From Apostichopus japonicus (taxonomy: Eukaryota; Echinodermata; Holothuroidea; Aspidochirotida; Stichopodidae), in contig NC_092561.1 in NCBI RefSeq assembly GCF_037975245.1, forward strand, positions 5,010,001 to 5,074,000: a stretch of 64,000 bases of DNA. Reading direction: 5' to 3'. Positions 37,501-47,408 of this stretch are shown here, in pieces; the stretch's first letter is position 1, and the number at the start of each line of letters is the position of its first letter. The notes under the pieces were generated by a model that made no database searches, was not told the origin of the DNA, and was given only the letters and a program-made list of their open reading frames with translations. Position numbers and translations under genes: made by a program.

Positions 37501-38339
37501 ATCTCAAGATACATGAAAATGAGCCACAGTACAGGTGCTCCTTCTGTCAAAAGACCTTCCACTTTAAGAACAGTCTGACCTACCATGAACGCATTCACAC
37601 TCAGGAGAAGCCATTCAAATGTACCACCTGTGAGAAAGCATTCAAAGACAAGAGTCATCTCAGAAGACATGAGAAGATTCATGAAGGAGTGAAACCTTAC
37701 AGCTGTCAGATTTGCCCAAAGTCTTTCCTAGAGCGCTCTCAGTTGGTAAAGCACATCAGAGTACACTCTGGAGAGAAACCGTACCTCTGTGCCAAATGTG
37801 GGAAAAGTTTCGCAGACGCTTCTCATCTCCGGCGCCACAGTGCACTCCACGAATCTGTCCGCGAGAGGAAACACCCGTGTCCGGATTGCAACAAGGCGTT
37901 CCGCACCAACGACGGTCTCCGCTCGCACAAAAAGATTCACGTAAAGGAGAAGGCTTTCAAATGTGACATTTGTAACAAATCTTTCTCTGACAGGACTATA
38001 CTCAAGAGGCACAAACGTTGCCATAGGGAGGAGAAACCGTACACGTGTCAAATATGTGAAAAGCCTTTCCGAGAGAGGTGTCAACTGGTGAAACATTTTC
38101 GTATTCATACCGGGGATAAGCCGTACCCGTGCAAAGTCTGTGACAAGAGGTTCGCAGACACCCCTCAGCGTAAGCGTCACGTAATGACTGCCCATGCTGT
38201 CCCAACACACGCCGCTGGCGAGAAACTTTCAGAACTGTCTTTCTGTCACATCTGTGGAGAAGCTTTCACGGAGAAGGAATTGCTCAAGTCACATTGCCAG
38301 AGCCATGAAGCTAGGACTATGACTGTGACAACCTTTTAA
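34413..38339 (+). CDS. Poly-C2H2 zinc-finger protein, about 27 fingers, single coding exon
   Basis: An uninterrupted 1308-codon frame, ATG 34413 to TAA 38337-38339. Residues 1-275 are acidic and polar, with a six-Gln run at 41-46 and a basic patch KRRRK at 80-84 that suits a nuclear signal. Fingers 1-15 span about 279-772 and fingers 16-27 about 939-1300, many joined by TGEKP-type linkers. A few are degenerate or C2HC, such as the tenth (ending RHESKC). The two blocks are separated by an acidic, Ser/Thr-rich linker at about 775-935. It is a probable sequence-specific DNA-binding regulator in the nucleus; target unknown. No KRAB, BTB, SCAN or ZAD domain is visible. Pairs of fingers repeat (SYIRRHM then THLSRH/GHLSRHM), pointing to internal duplication. 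An upstream exon and an overlapping uORF precede it. Confidence 0.95.
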   Translation: MAEEFDNPELFTGSPSDDSIVIKIYDEERFYQIKVRDEEGQQQQQQSFDVDRNDRIFPEEDPESIPSEVVNEKTGSSPTKRRRKSNLPVRLKDDFLKQGSLHPPRTTRGESESSGKCQQGPDAEDVTVKSEAPTGGFGSSGAKRRSDRLSNTARIVQQNSKKTRKKRHNPKVLKTQSVVGNEEEISVDQRTGGDSPHQDNSGSNSGIGNNSDAVCSEKSDAVELATANKVNVEESPLAEGTSFPIEPLESRLDQVYEDKDVLIQVSKTTKSRRNKKSTCKKCHKSFSSRSVLAVHQTSCHKKAVRVSKFECEWCYESFRTIRQRNTHNREEHTEKKAYPCRFCPRVFTESSHCKRHLRSHTGERPYSCEICGKEFVDNSYIRRHMLIHKGVKPFQCDQCGKTFREKTHLSRHEETHKREQETCSKCNKALYGDQNRCACKDRVKPLKMEEKKNFTCDKCGKGFTKEGNFQRHLREHEKGTLPQDNVFSCDVCSKEFGLERHLLRHKRIHTGEKPFQCTECGKQFRDSSYIRRHMRIHAGHKPFQCDRCDKTFRESGHLSRHMLTHTGEKKFNCSTCGKGYQDRVCLLRHESKCVISTIRPDEKVSQLCDICGKEYLGKGSLRRHRQIHSGQKSHYCTLCPAEFYDSSSLKRHLAIHSRDPATINQCSICKRVFRTRRALNIHYDTHNENASADKFECNICNLEFPSSESLALHAGAHTHQILPTDVEIVDEEDAAEPESQMVLQVVNNLECKLCHKLFATPQNLASHELTHAQSILGDTLTPAAITVSSASQEISTEVLLPSALLESSVPHNADDFEGLFKLLQVIAQANQNQSVTQTAGGVVEVPTIRVSGVDVSGSNTREPTIVTVVAADGSTSSIPSYIGQPMAVATGDLESSRPLEGDAADLNGIEDLEFNVSVPDLTPENDLSSDSDQDAPKLQCEFCIFECHRNKTLAIHMANIHPTIVFAKQLPIEREKQENRVLQWQCPFCNEVFEVEENMREHNCRGVKDKPFKCSRCDLSFPRKPALTQHLKIHENEPQYRCSFCQKTFHFKNSLTYHERIHTQEKPFKCTTCEKAFKDKSHLRRHEKIHEGVKPYSCQICPKSFLERSQLVKHIRVHSGEKPYLCAKCGKSFADASHLRRHSALHESVRERKHPCPDCNKAFRTNDGLRSHKKIHVKEKAFKCDICNKSFSDRTILKRHKRCHREEKPYTCQICEKPFRERCQLVKHFRIHTGDKPYPCKVCDKRFADTPQRKRHVMTAHAVPTHAAGEKLSELSFCHICGEAFTEKELLKSHCQSHEARTMTVTTF

Positions 38340-38392
38340 TAACCTCCTACCCCCCTCCACCAACAAGAAAAGGCCTCCCACATCCAGGTTTT

Positions 38393-38398
38393 AATAAA
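38393..38398 (+). terminator. Poly(A) signal AATAAA of the zinc-finger gene
   Basis: AATAAA lies 54 bases after the stop codon in TTTTAATAAAGTGGG, followed by GT-rich sequence. It is the nearest hexamer and gives a very short 3' UTR. Later signals may also be used. Confidence 0.6.
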
Positions 38399-38619
38399 GT
38401 GGGTTAGTATATGAGAGCATAGTGTGGTTAAAAATGGTTTGAACTATAGGTAATCTTATAAGAAATGAGTTGTTTCATACTGGTTTCATACTGAGTTTGT
38501 CAGTTCACAATTTCCCTTCCACCCGTCCCGGAAGTTTAAAAAATGTTAGTTGGTTAGTCTATAGCAGCACGGTCAAGTTAAAAGTAGTTTGTATTTCAAA
38601 TTGGAAAGCAATTTTTTCA

Positions 38620-38790
38620 TTTTATAGAATAATAATAATAAATGAGACTTATATAGCGCCAAATCAGTAGACAAAAGCCACTGCTCAAGGCGCTTTACAA
38701 AGAAAACAGATTAATTTACAAAAGAACAAGTGAAAAGATGGGTCTTAAGTAGACTTTTGAATTTTGGGTGTATTAGTCAGGTAACCAAAT
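38620..38790 (-). mobile_element. 3' end of an ATT-tailed retroposon
   Basis: On the minus strand the segment reads GTAAAGCGCCTTGAGCAGTG, then GGCGCTATATAAGT, then an ATTATTATT tail at about 38627-38642. This layout (GTAAAGCGCC, GCGCTATATAA, trinucleotide tail) is very common at retroposon 3' ends in invertebrate and fish genomes. The family is not assigned. Confidence 0.55.
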
Positions 38791-41274
38791 ATCTGAGTAT
38801 TTAATTACTTTTCACTTACCTGTCACCAGATGACCGATGCCTACCTCCAGTATCCAGAGCAGGACTTTTAAATATGAGACCCCGGGCCATTGTGGTCTGT
38901 GAATGATTTCAAAACTGCAAACGAATCTTGCACTAGTCGGGAAAGGCCTCAATTGAGCCCACTCCTGGCCTACCCTGTACATTGCTCAGTGAGATGTTCA
39001 TTTGCTCTGGCCCTCATTGAAAATTAATTGTGACCACCTGTTCTAGAGAGTTGATACTATCCGTTAAAGTCTCAGTGGCTTTTATGAGAGGAGGACAGTA
39101 GAACATAATTCAGTCAGTCATTGTTTTGTGCTTTTTACCTTCAGTTTTGTCCAGCTTGTCCATCTTGCATGGCGTTTGGGAATCAAAACCCTGGATGCCA
39201 CTTTAGCCTATGAATGTATGAAATTGTTATGAATACAAAAGATTACATAGAAGTCAGGTTTTTCCTTACAATTCGGCAGGTATTGAGGTTTACTTTTAGA
39301 TCATTTGTATTTTTTTTTTTATTTGCCTGTCCTTTAAACATACTTGTCTTGTTTTAATTACTTCAAATGTATCATGAAATTTGAGAGGATTTAACCTTGG
39401 GGGCAAAGTATTTCAGAAAATCTTTAATATATACTTAGTACTACTTAGTAGTAAATCTTATGATGATAAGCTCATAACTCAAGCCAGTGCTGGGGTGGGG
39501 GGGGGGGGGGTGGGGTGGGGTAGGGGTGAGGATGTGCCAGTGAGATGTCACAGTACCTGATAATAACATGTAACCAGATAATGCACTCTAGCTTCATTTG
39601 ATACAACTAAGAAATTGGCGTGGAAGAAATTTTCAAGAGAAATTTGGATTTCCAAACTGTTCAGGGAAGCCCCCAAAAAAGAAAAAGATAACTAACAGCA
39701 TTAAGGAAAACGGTGTATGGAAATTGCTGCCTTTGGGCATCATATGCTGTTAATTGCAATATTATTTAAAATCGTAGGGGAGGTTTTAGTGGAGGGGGGG
39801 GCAGGAAGCTTCCAAAAAGTGGGGGGCACAACATAAGAGGGGCACTTTCTCATCCCACAACCACCACTCGTTATGCTATAAACTGATACACACCGGCCAT
39901 ATCACTTAAATATATGTGATGTGTTAGTATGTCTATCAATACTATTTATTGAGATTGTTTATTGTTAACCGTGCTTCAAAAAGAGATGGGATGCCATTTT
40001 AAAAATAGCATGTACAGGCTAAAAATAAATAATTAATTATAATAAATATTAAAATTAACAAAGGCTTAAGATATCCAAAATACAGTTCTTCATCGTAGGG
40101 GGACATTTTATTTGCCAGTAGGGCACATTTGCTATTTTGGAAAAATGTGGTGGGGGGATGTGCCCCCGGTTCCTACCCCCCTGGGTGTAGGTAACTTCAG
40201 TTGACAGCTTCACAGCAAGTGCTTGGAAATGAAAATCTGGCGACAATTTGAGCAATGTAGTGCAAAACCGCCATGTCGTTCAGTCTCTGGGGCAATTAAT
40301 GAAAGAGTGAGGATCAACAGATTGCACAATGGTATCATATGGTGCTTGTTCTTGGCCAATGTGTTAAGGTTGGGGCTGGGTCAGGGGGATTGAGTTGCTG
40401 TCACTCAGCGAGACCACAGTTTTATCTTTGATAGGTTTCAGCTGAAGTTGCCCATGGCAGGAAAGAAACCCATAGTTTGTGTAAGATTCAAGACGACTGA
40501 ATTTATTGGAGCTGATTGATATATATTTCCACAGGCATCTCTTACTTTCTGACTCTGACCAGAAAGAGTAAATCATTGCACTTTGGAATATTATGGTTAG
40601 TGAGTAATTAACTCAAGTAAACTTGTGGTTTACTTTCAGTTTTGGGGAAATTTTGTCTTTTGTGTGTTGTCTGTACATATACTTTGTCACTAATGGTAGT
40701 ATTCATTAGTTCTGTATTATCATACAATAGAGGAGATCCAAGATAAATATTGCAAGTCTAAAATCTCTCTTCTTCCTTTGTAAATGTGCTGTACGATAAT
40801 ATAGATATACATTCAGAAACATCCAATTATAACCACACTGGCATGGTTAGTGGTTATCATCATATTTCAGATACCTGCCACTCCGTGGCATGTGCAAGGG
40901 GAGGTGAGGAGGGGGTGTAGTTCAGTCTGGGATCGTTTATTTAAGTTATTCTGGTTTTATTGCAATATTAATACGTAGTATGAACCCCAGATCTCTCCTC
41001 CATCCGTTCAGGCCTACATGGGAGTTTTGCCATCAATTACCAAAGGGCCACACCTCCCTTAATGAAATCGTTCATTCTCCCATCAATAGAAGGTTAGGCC
41101 CCATCAAAATCAGTGAGAGGAATTTGGGATCTACCATACCTCCCCAACCCCTCAGTGCACTGAATTATCCATATCTTGCACGGGGGTTGACGCTAATGTA
41201 TTTTGGGTTTTTTCTCCACCTGAGGGTAGTCTGAAGCTCCGCCTATTTTCTGTAAGACCCCGCCTTTTTAAAAC
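38791..41274. other. Intergenic DNA, no gene recognised
   Basis: Contains a poly-G tract at about 39495-39515, GC-rich fragments near 39785-39845 and 40090-40200 that resemble ends of the GC-rich MITEs elsewhere in the window, and otherwise unremarkable AT-rich sequence. No exon with a motif was found on either strand. Confidence 0.4.
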
Positions 41275-41650
41275 CCAACGGGCTACGAAGTCAGAAGTGG
41301 TGGAATGGGGGATTGAAGTATTTAGTGGCGACGAACCAACGGGCTACGAAGTCAGAAGTTGTGGAATGGGGGTTGAAGAATTTAGTGGCTACGAGCTGGC
41401 CAACGGGCTACGAAGTCATTCTTTATAGTAAAGTATACACAAAAATGATTTTATAAAGTAAAACGCAAGGTCTGGGGCGACATCCAACGGGCTACGGTTA
41501 CCCTAACCCTATATTGTGAAGAATTTAGTGGCTACGAGCCAACGGGCTACGAAGTCATTCTTTATAGTAAAGTATACACAAAAATAATAAGTTAGCGCCA
41601 TCTATCATTTATCCACTTTTACCTCGTAGCCCGTAGCACCTATTTTGGTT
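41275..41650. repeat. Cluster of CCAACGGGCTACGAAGTCA direct repeats
   Basis: The core CCAACGGGCTACG occurs at 41275, 41336, 41400, 41484 and 41539, mostly followed by AAGTCA and by shared text such as GGAATGGGG or TTCTTTATAGTAAAGTATAC. An inverted echo, CTCGTAGCCCGTAGC, lies at about 41625. Two telomere-like CCCTAA units sit inside at about 41502-41513. Non-coding. Confidence 0.75.
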
Positions 41651-41875
41651 AAGTTTCAATAACGCGGGGCATTCGACAGCTATGCCGGAAATTACATGAA
41701 ATAATACATACATGAGAGCAGGGGCGCACATCCGGGGGGGATGGGGCGATATTTCCCCCACTTTTTGGTCAAGGGGGGGGGTGGTCCACACAATCATCCC
41801 CCCGCCACTTTCCAGTCCGATATAAAAAAAATAAGTTCAAATGAAAATAAAGTTAAGTTAAAATTAGGTTAGATC

Positions 41876-41905
41876 AAAATACTGAGGTTGTAACCTCAGT
41901 ATTTT
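41876..41905. repeat. Perfect 14-bp-arm hairpin
   Basis: AAAATACTGAGGTT (41876-41889) pairs exactly with AACCTCAGTATTTT (41892-41905), with a GT loop. No U-run or gene context suggests a terminator. Confidence 0.7.
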
Positions 41906-42227
41906 TGCAAGCTGTTCTCACTCGAGTGATCGACCCTGCAAACCTCATCTTCAAATTATGTTGATGTATAAGAAGGAAAAAAACAGAACATTACGATACG
42001 CTACGCTATGATAGCAGCGGGTCACCCTCACAAATTGAGAGTTTGTCGGGTAATCCTGGATAAAAATTGATAACTATTATTGGATTTTGTCGATTGGAGT
42101 ATCGGTGTCGGGGAGTAACGGCGCTCACTGATAGCCATTAGCCGTTAGGAAGGGATTGTTACAGAGAACGGACTATATAGACCACAACACCGACTATGGA
42201 CGGTGAGGCACTTGAGTAATGAACATG

Positions 42228-43014
42228 GGGGTTAGGGTTAGCCTAGGGTTAGCTATGGGTTAGGGGTTAGGGTTAGGTTAGGTTAGGGTTAGCTTAGTGT
42301 TAGCCTAGGGTTAGGGTTAGCCGCAGTAGGGGTTAGGTTAGGGTGAGCTTAGGGTTATTGTTAGCCTAGGGTTAGGGTTAGCCTAGGGTTAGGGGTAAGG
42401 GTTAGCCTAGGGTTAGGGTTAACCTAGGGTTAGCCTAGGGTTAGCCTAGGGTAAGGGTTAGCCTAGGGTTAGGGTAAGGATTAACCTAGGGTTAGGGTTA
42501 GGTTAGGGTTAGCCTAGGGTTAGGGTTAGCCTAGCTAGCCTAGGGTTAGGGTTAGGGTTAGCCTAGGGTTAGGGTTAGCCTAGGGTTAGGGTTAAGGGTT
42601 ACGGTTAGGGTGAGGGTTAGGGGTTAGTACGTTAGGGTTAGGGTTAGGGTTAGCCTAGGGTTAGGGTTATCCTAGGGTAAGGGTTAGCCTAGGGTTAGGC
42701 CGGGTTAGGTTAGGGTTAAGGGTTAGGGTTAGCCTAGGGTTAGGGGTTAGGTTAGGGTTAGGGTTAGCTGTTAGGGTTAGCCTAGGGTTAGGGTTAGCCT
42801 AGGGTTAGGGTTAGGGGTTAGGGTTAGCTTAGGGTTAGGGTTAGGGTTAGCCTAGGGTTAGGGTTAGCCTAGGGTTAGGGTTAGCCTAGGAATATGGTTA
42901 GCCTAGGGTAGTAGGGTTAGGTAAGGGTTAGCCTAGGGTAAGGGTTGGCTTAGCTAGGGTTGTCTAGAATTAGGGTAAGGTTAGGGTTAGTTTAGTGTTA
43001 GGTTAGGGTTAGGA
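42228..43014 (+). repeat. Degenerate interstitial telomere-like array (TTAGGG / TTAGCCTAGGG)
   Basis: About 790 bp of irregularly alternating TTAGGG and TTAGCCTAGGG units, with occasional GGGTAAGG, TTAGTG and TTACGG variants. The G-rich strand is the plus strand, so it is oriented as if a chromosome end lay to the right. Ordinary sequence continues on both sides, so it is interstitial. TTAGGG is the usual metazoan telomere unit; the mixed unit is unusual. Confidence 0.9.
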
Positions 43015-43159
43015 GAGTTGCACATCATTCCCGCCTCTTTCGATGTGGCGACAATTGCTACCATGGTAAATTGTTCATGTCTAGTGTTTCATGATTTTCG
43101 TGACTTTCATAATTTTCATGATTTAGATTTACCTTGTCTTTCATTTTCATTACATTTCA

Positions 43160-43291
43160 CTTTCATTGTCAATGTACTTTCATGGCTATATAGCCATGAA
43201 AATACATTGACAATGAAAGAGCAGCGATATCGAATCAATGACAAGGTGCAATAATATTATTGCACCTTGTCATTGATTCGATATCGCTGCT
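43160..43291. repeat. Two abutting long palindromes (60 bp and 72 bp)
   Basis: Palindrome 1 spans 43160-43219 with its centre at 43189/43190 and a single mismatch (43177 against 43202). Palindrome 2 spans 43220-43291 with its centre at 43255/43256 and is perfect over all 72 bp. The second starts on the base after the first ends. Neither has a spacer, so both could form cruciforms. They lie about 150 bp past the telomere-like array. Confidence 0.95.
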
Positions 43292-44263
43292 GCCGAAATA
43301 GGCCTTGCCTGCTGGCTAATAGAACCGCTACGATTGTCATGAAAACGAAAGAATAATGTTCGTTACATTAAGTTATGATGGTCATTCGATGGCACAACAA
43401 ATTTTGCTGGGTTAAATTAAACAATTTATGGGAACTGTCTATATAATAATCTCAATTTAACATAATTGGACTATATATGTAAATATTTTTTCCCTTTTTC
43501 TCAGGCTTAAACTGTCCGAGTGTCGTGATGAAAAAAAATCACTGTTCGAAAGATAAATGTAGTTTTCGTTTTCTTTTTTATTGAAATGAGCAATGAGAAA
43601 AGTATGAAATAAATTTGAAATTAAAAAGGCTTTAATGACCGCTAAGTTGTGTTGAAATTCTTGAATACTTAAAGAGGCATGGCTGCCTTTGTAATATATT
43701 TAATCCAGAATGCCACACTGTATTGATGTTTGATGGATGACTTCATCGTAACAGGGTATCAGCCAATGTTACCCTTGGAAGATATCATGAAAAAGTTTTG
43801 TTATATGAAGTTCTGCAGATACTGTTGACCCTTTGATGAACTTTGACCTTCACACAAAAATCAATACATTTTTAATCAAAATGATACCTTCTCATAGAAG
43901 TAGGAGACTTATCAATGCTGCATTTCCTAAGCTATGGTGGTCACAACGTCTTCACATTTGAGCTAGTTGACGTCAAATTACTTTGGCATAAATCAAGGGG
44001 TTTGTCCAACTCATAATGGGTAACCTATATGTTTTCGTTCTTGAGATAAGGTAGGTACAATTTTTCCCCCTAAACAACTTTGGTTCACCACCATTGAAAA
44101 TTGATATCCACATTTCAGCAAATTTAGACAAAAAAAAACTCTAAAAGTAGCATTTTAATGTTTTCAGAAAATGATCTCTCGTGACCTCAAATGACGTTTA
44201 AAATTGATAAAAGATGATTGCATGTACTCAGCCAAATCGAAGAAAGATGAGGAAATGGCAGTC
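43292..44263. other. Intergenic DNA, no gene recognised
   Basis: AT-rich sequence without exon-like features. A TTGACCCTTTGATGAACTTTGACCTT phrase near 43826 is again of the TGACC-rich style seen at 12.8 and 17.5-19.3 kb, hinting at a further decayed copy. Confidence 0.35.
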
Positions 44264-44271
44264 ATTCAAAC

Positions 44272-44589
44272 CAAGGGCGTAAGAACCGGGGAGGCTGGGG
44301 CGCCAGCCCCCCCCAGTGAAAAATGTGGAGGGGCGGAAGTATCATTCCGCCCCCCCCCCCCCGCTTCGCAAGTCAGAAAACCCCTTTTTCATTTTCAAAT
44401 GAGAAAAAAAATCTCATTTGGAGCACCAAATTGAATCTAAGGCCAGGAGAAATTAAGTTTACAAACTGGAGTGGGTGTTGAAGTGTGCTATATTGCACCA
44501 AATTGCATCTGAGGCCACCTGGAGACCCCTCCCCCAGGCCGGCCATCAGTCTTCAGCCCCCCACTCAAAAGTACCTTCCTACGTCACTG
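44272..44589 (+). mobile_element. hAT-like MITE, copy A (8-bp TSD ATTCAAAC)
   Basis: Starts CAAGGGCGTAAGAACC and ends CCTTCCTACGTCACTG. The target duplication ATTCAAAC is exact at 44264-44271 and 44590-44597. The interior shares GTGAAAAATGTGGAGGGGCG and CACCAAATTG with copies at 47060-47408 and 49520-49886. There is no transposase. Eight-base duplications and CA-starting ends are typical of hAT transposons. Confidence 0.87.
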
Positions 44590-44639
44590 ATTCAAACACG
44601 GTGGCAAAGAGTGATAGAAATCGCACGATAGCTTTACTT

Positions 44640-46720
44640 CAGCTGAGCTAAAAATCACGGACAGGAGAGAATCCTTATCCTGTGACCAAAGGTTTTCTGA
44701 CAAAGACAGTTGTAAGTTACATGACAAAATACATACAGGCTTGAAGTCTCAACAATGTAGTTATTGTGGCAAGATGTTTTCTACTCAATGTGAGAATACA
44801 ATAGCGTATTGTTATGAAATAGTAATACTGCCTTTTTGATGTTCCCGAAAAAACTCCTTCGAGACACCGTACAGGCCCTTTAAATATTTATTTAGGTCGA
44901 GGATTCAGTTTTCCCACGAGAAGTTTTAACTATCTGATTGAATCATGTTACAGGACCTTTTCCCAAAATAGATTCGATGTGTCTGTAGAACATGTGAGAA
45001 AGTTCTTCTCACGTGATATGGAAGTTTCCATAAAAAAGGGGTGGACTCCCAACCAATCAGGGCAGATCAGTGCTTATGGACTGATTTTTATATCGTTACG
45101 TTAATGCAGGATGAGCAGGTTATTGGCTGCCTTCTGACTATACGCAGTGGGATTTTCGGTAGAGTTATCTAGAAAAGGCGGCATGGGTCCCACAAGTTCA
45201 TCACTTCGTCATCACTTCATCACTCCTTCGAATTGCGTAATTGACGGAGTCGGATCATTGTAATTTTATTAGAGGAGAGAATCGACAGAGAAGAAATTAT
45301 AACGAATCACTAATCAAATCATATCTCGTCAACTTGTTTTTTTCTGAGAACTCATTGTTTTCTTCTATCTTCCGTTCGAGACGTATCCTGAAGAAGCATA
45401 AAATACGGCATCAAGATATCCCAGTACCTCTCTCTCGCGAGTCCCGACATAATATTACATGTCGGAGGAGCCGGGTTTGTTATAATATTACAGTATACAC
45501 AGAGCAGAAAAAAAAAACGTTTAAATGCACGAGCTGTGATAAAAATTTCTCCCAGCGCTTCAAACATAAAAACACATGAAAGATCACACGTAGAGGAGGA
45601 GCCTTATACGAGTGTGACTATTACCCCACCAGAGTGACTATTGCAACAGGTTTCTACAAAGAAGCACTTATAGAGTTGCACGAAAGAACGCAACCACTGG
45701 AGCGGAGACGTATCAATGTCCATATTATCACAGAAAGTTTGTCGAAACTAAAAGTCTGAAGTTGCATGGAAATTTACATACAGAAGATGAAGTCATTTCA
45801 ATGCAAGTACTGTCGAAAGAAACTTGTGCACAGTCTTCAAGTAAGATAGAGCACAAACGGCGGATACATACAGGAAATAAACCATACCAATGCAAGTATT
45901 GTGAACCGGCATTTCCAAGGTCTTCATATAAACATGAACTCGATGAATACGCACTGGAGAGAAGTCATTTCGAAGTGAGTATATTGCTCAAAGAGGTTTG
46001 TTTGCCCGGAAGAAGGAGAGACCATGAAACGATACATACAGGAGAGATACCTTTTCAATGCAAAGATTGCGATCAGGGCGTCGGAAGCTATTTGGGATTG
46101 GTACGGCAGATCAGAGTGTGGCCATCTATCATAATTATCGGGGGATGTTTGGTAGGTCAAACTATACGCCACGCGCCACCATGGTTGGCGCGTAGCGTAA
46201 AGGAGAAAATTTTGAAAAGTGCCTCCCAGATTGCAAAAAAAGGCACTTCCCGAGCTTGAAAACAAGACCCGATTTATCTTCTGAAACACATTTTTGAAGT
46301 ATGTTTCATTTTGGTTCTTTATTTTTCGCCATTTTTTTTTAAGTCCTACATTTTTTTTGCGCCGTGGATATTGGTCCGGCCTTCGCCGGACCTGCCGTAC
46401 CGGCTCCGACGCCCCTGCCGATAAGACGTTTACTCGGCTGACAGGAATGAAAAGATTAATGTACAGCAGAGAACAATTACACCAGTGCAGTTACTGTGGT
46501 AAATTATTCCATCTTACAGGAAATTCGACTAAACATGAAGGAATACATACTGGTGAAAAGCCTAATGAATGTAAACACTGTAATACAAGTTCTCTCAAAA
46601 TGCCAACTTGAAATTACATACTTGAAAGCACAGAGGAACCGTATCAATGCACATACTGTGACTAGAGGGTTGTTTTAACGTGGAAATTTTAAATCGCATG
46701 AAAGAGTTCACACATGTCGT
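44640..46720 (+). pseudogene. Decayed C2H2 zinc-finger pseudogene
   Basis: Finger fragments occur in several frames: RFSDKDSCKLHDKIHTGLK and CSYCGKMFSTQC near 44680-44800, FKCTSCDKNFSQRFKHKNT near 45520-45578, KPYQCKYCEPAFPRSSYKH near 45880-45935, then FQCKDCDQ, and QCSYCGKLFHLTGNSTKHEG near 46484-46540. Stops and frameshifts separate them, and an inserted repeat at about 46130-46430 interrupts a finger. It could not yield a working protein. The finger spacing and linkers (HTGEKP-type) resemble the intact zinc-finger gene at 34.4-38.3 kb, but there is no evident near-identity, so it is probably an old paralogue rather than a recent copy. Confidence 0.8.
46130..46430 (-). mobile_element. Interspersed GC-rich repeat, copy 2, inserted in the zinc-finger pseudogene
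   Basis: On the minus strand it opens CAGGGGCGTCGGAGCCGG, a hAT-style end. It contains TTTTCAAGCTCGGGAAGTGCC and CGCGCCAACCATGGTGGCGC, matching about 4328-4420 on the plus strand. A small perfect hairpin GGTCCGGC-CTTC-GCCGGACC lies near 46372-46391. Boundaries are approximate and no exact target duplication was found. Confidence 0.55.
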
Positions 46721-47059
46721 ATAAAATCGATCACTAACATGCTGTTGAAAGAAATTGAGTTAGTTCGACTTAGGATAATTATCGGGATAAATAAAATAAG
46801 ATTAATTTGTTAAATAATTGGTTAAATTATTTGACAAGATAAGAGCCATATTTAATTTTGTTTTAGCTAAATGGTATTATTGGCCAAAGGTAGCTGACAT
46901 TCTCAGAGTGATTTTACCCTTTTTTCCATGTTATTGTTGCCAAGGGAAGTACAGTATGTGATGCGTAAAAGGCTGGCTTAATGTAAAAGTATTTCTTAGG
47001 GATTTAAAATTTACTTTTCTGTTTGTACCAAACTCAAACTTGAAGCAAGTAGTTGTGAT

Positions 47060-47408
47060 CAGTGGCGTAGGAAGGTACTTTTGAGTGGGGGGGGGGGGCT
47101 GAAGACTGATGGCCGGCCTGGGGGAGGGGTCAAAGGGGAGGGGGACATTTCCAGGGGGCCTCAGATGCAATTTGGTGCAATATAGCACACTTCAACCCAC
47201 CCACTCCATTTTGTATATAATTTTGCATTTTCACCTGGCCTTAGATGCAATTTGGTGCTCCAAATGAGATTTTTTTTCTCATTTGGAAATGAAAAAGGGG
47301 TTTTCTGACTTGTGAAGCGGGGGGGGGGGGGGCGGAATGATACTTCCGCCCCTCCACATTTTTCACTGGGGGGCTGGCGCCCCCAGCCCCCCGGTTCCTA
47401 CGCCCTTG
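47060..47408 (-). mobile_element. hAT-like MITE, copy B (8-bp TSD GTTGTGAT)
   Basis: Inverted relative to copies A and C: it starts CAGTGGCGTAGGAAGG and ends GGTTCCTACGCCCTTG on the plus strand. GTTGTGAT is duplicated exactly at 47052-47059 and 47409-47416. The poly-G and poly-C rich terminal stretches match the other copies. Confidence 0.9.

Noticed and set aside
42228-43014. Genuine chromosome end
   Set aside because: The array is irregular and ordinary sequence, including genes, continues for more than 20 kb beyond it. It is interstitial.
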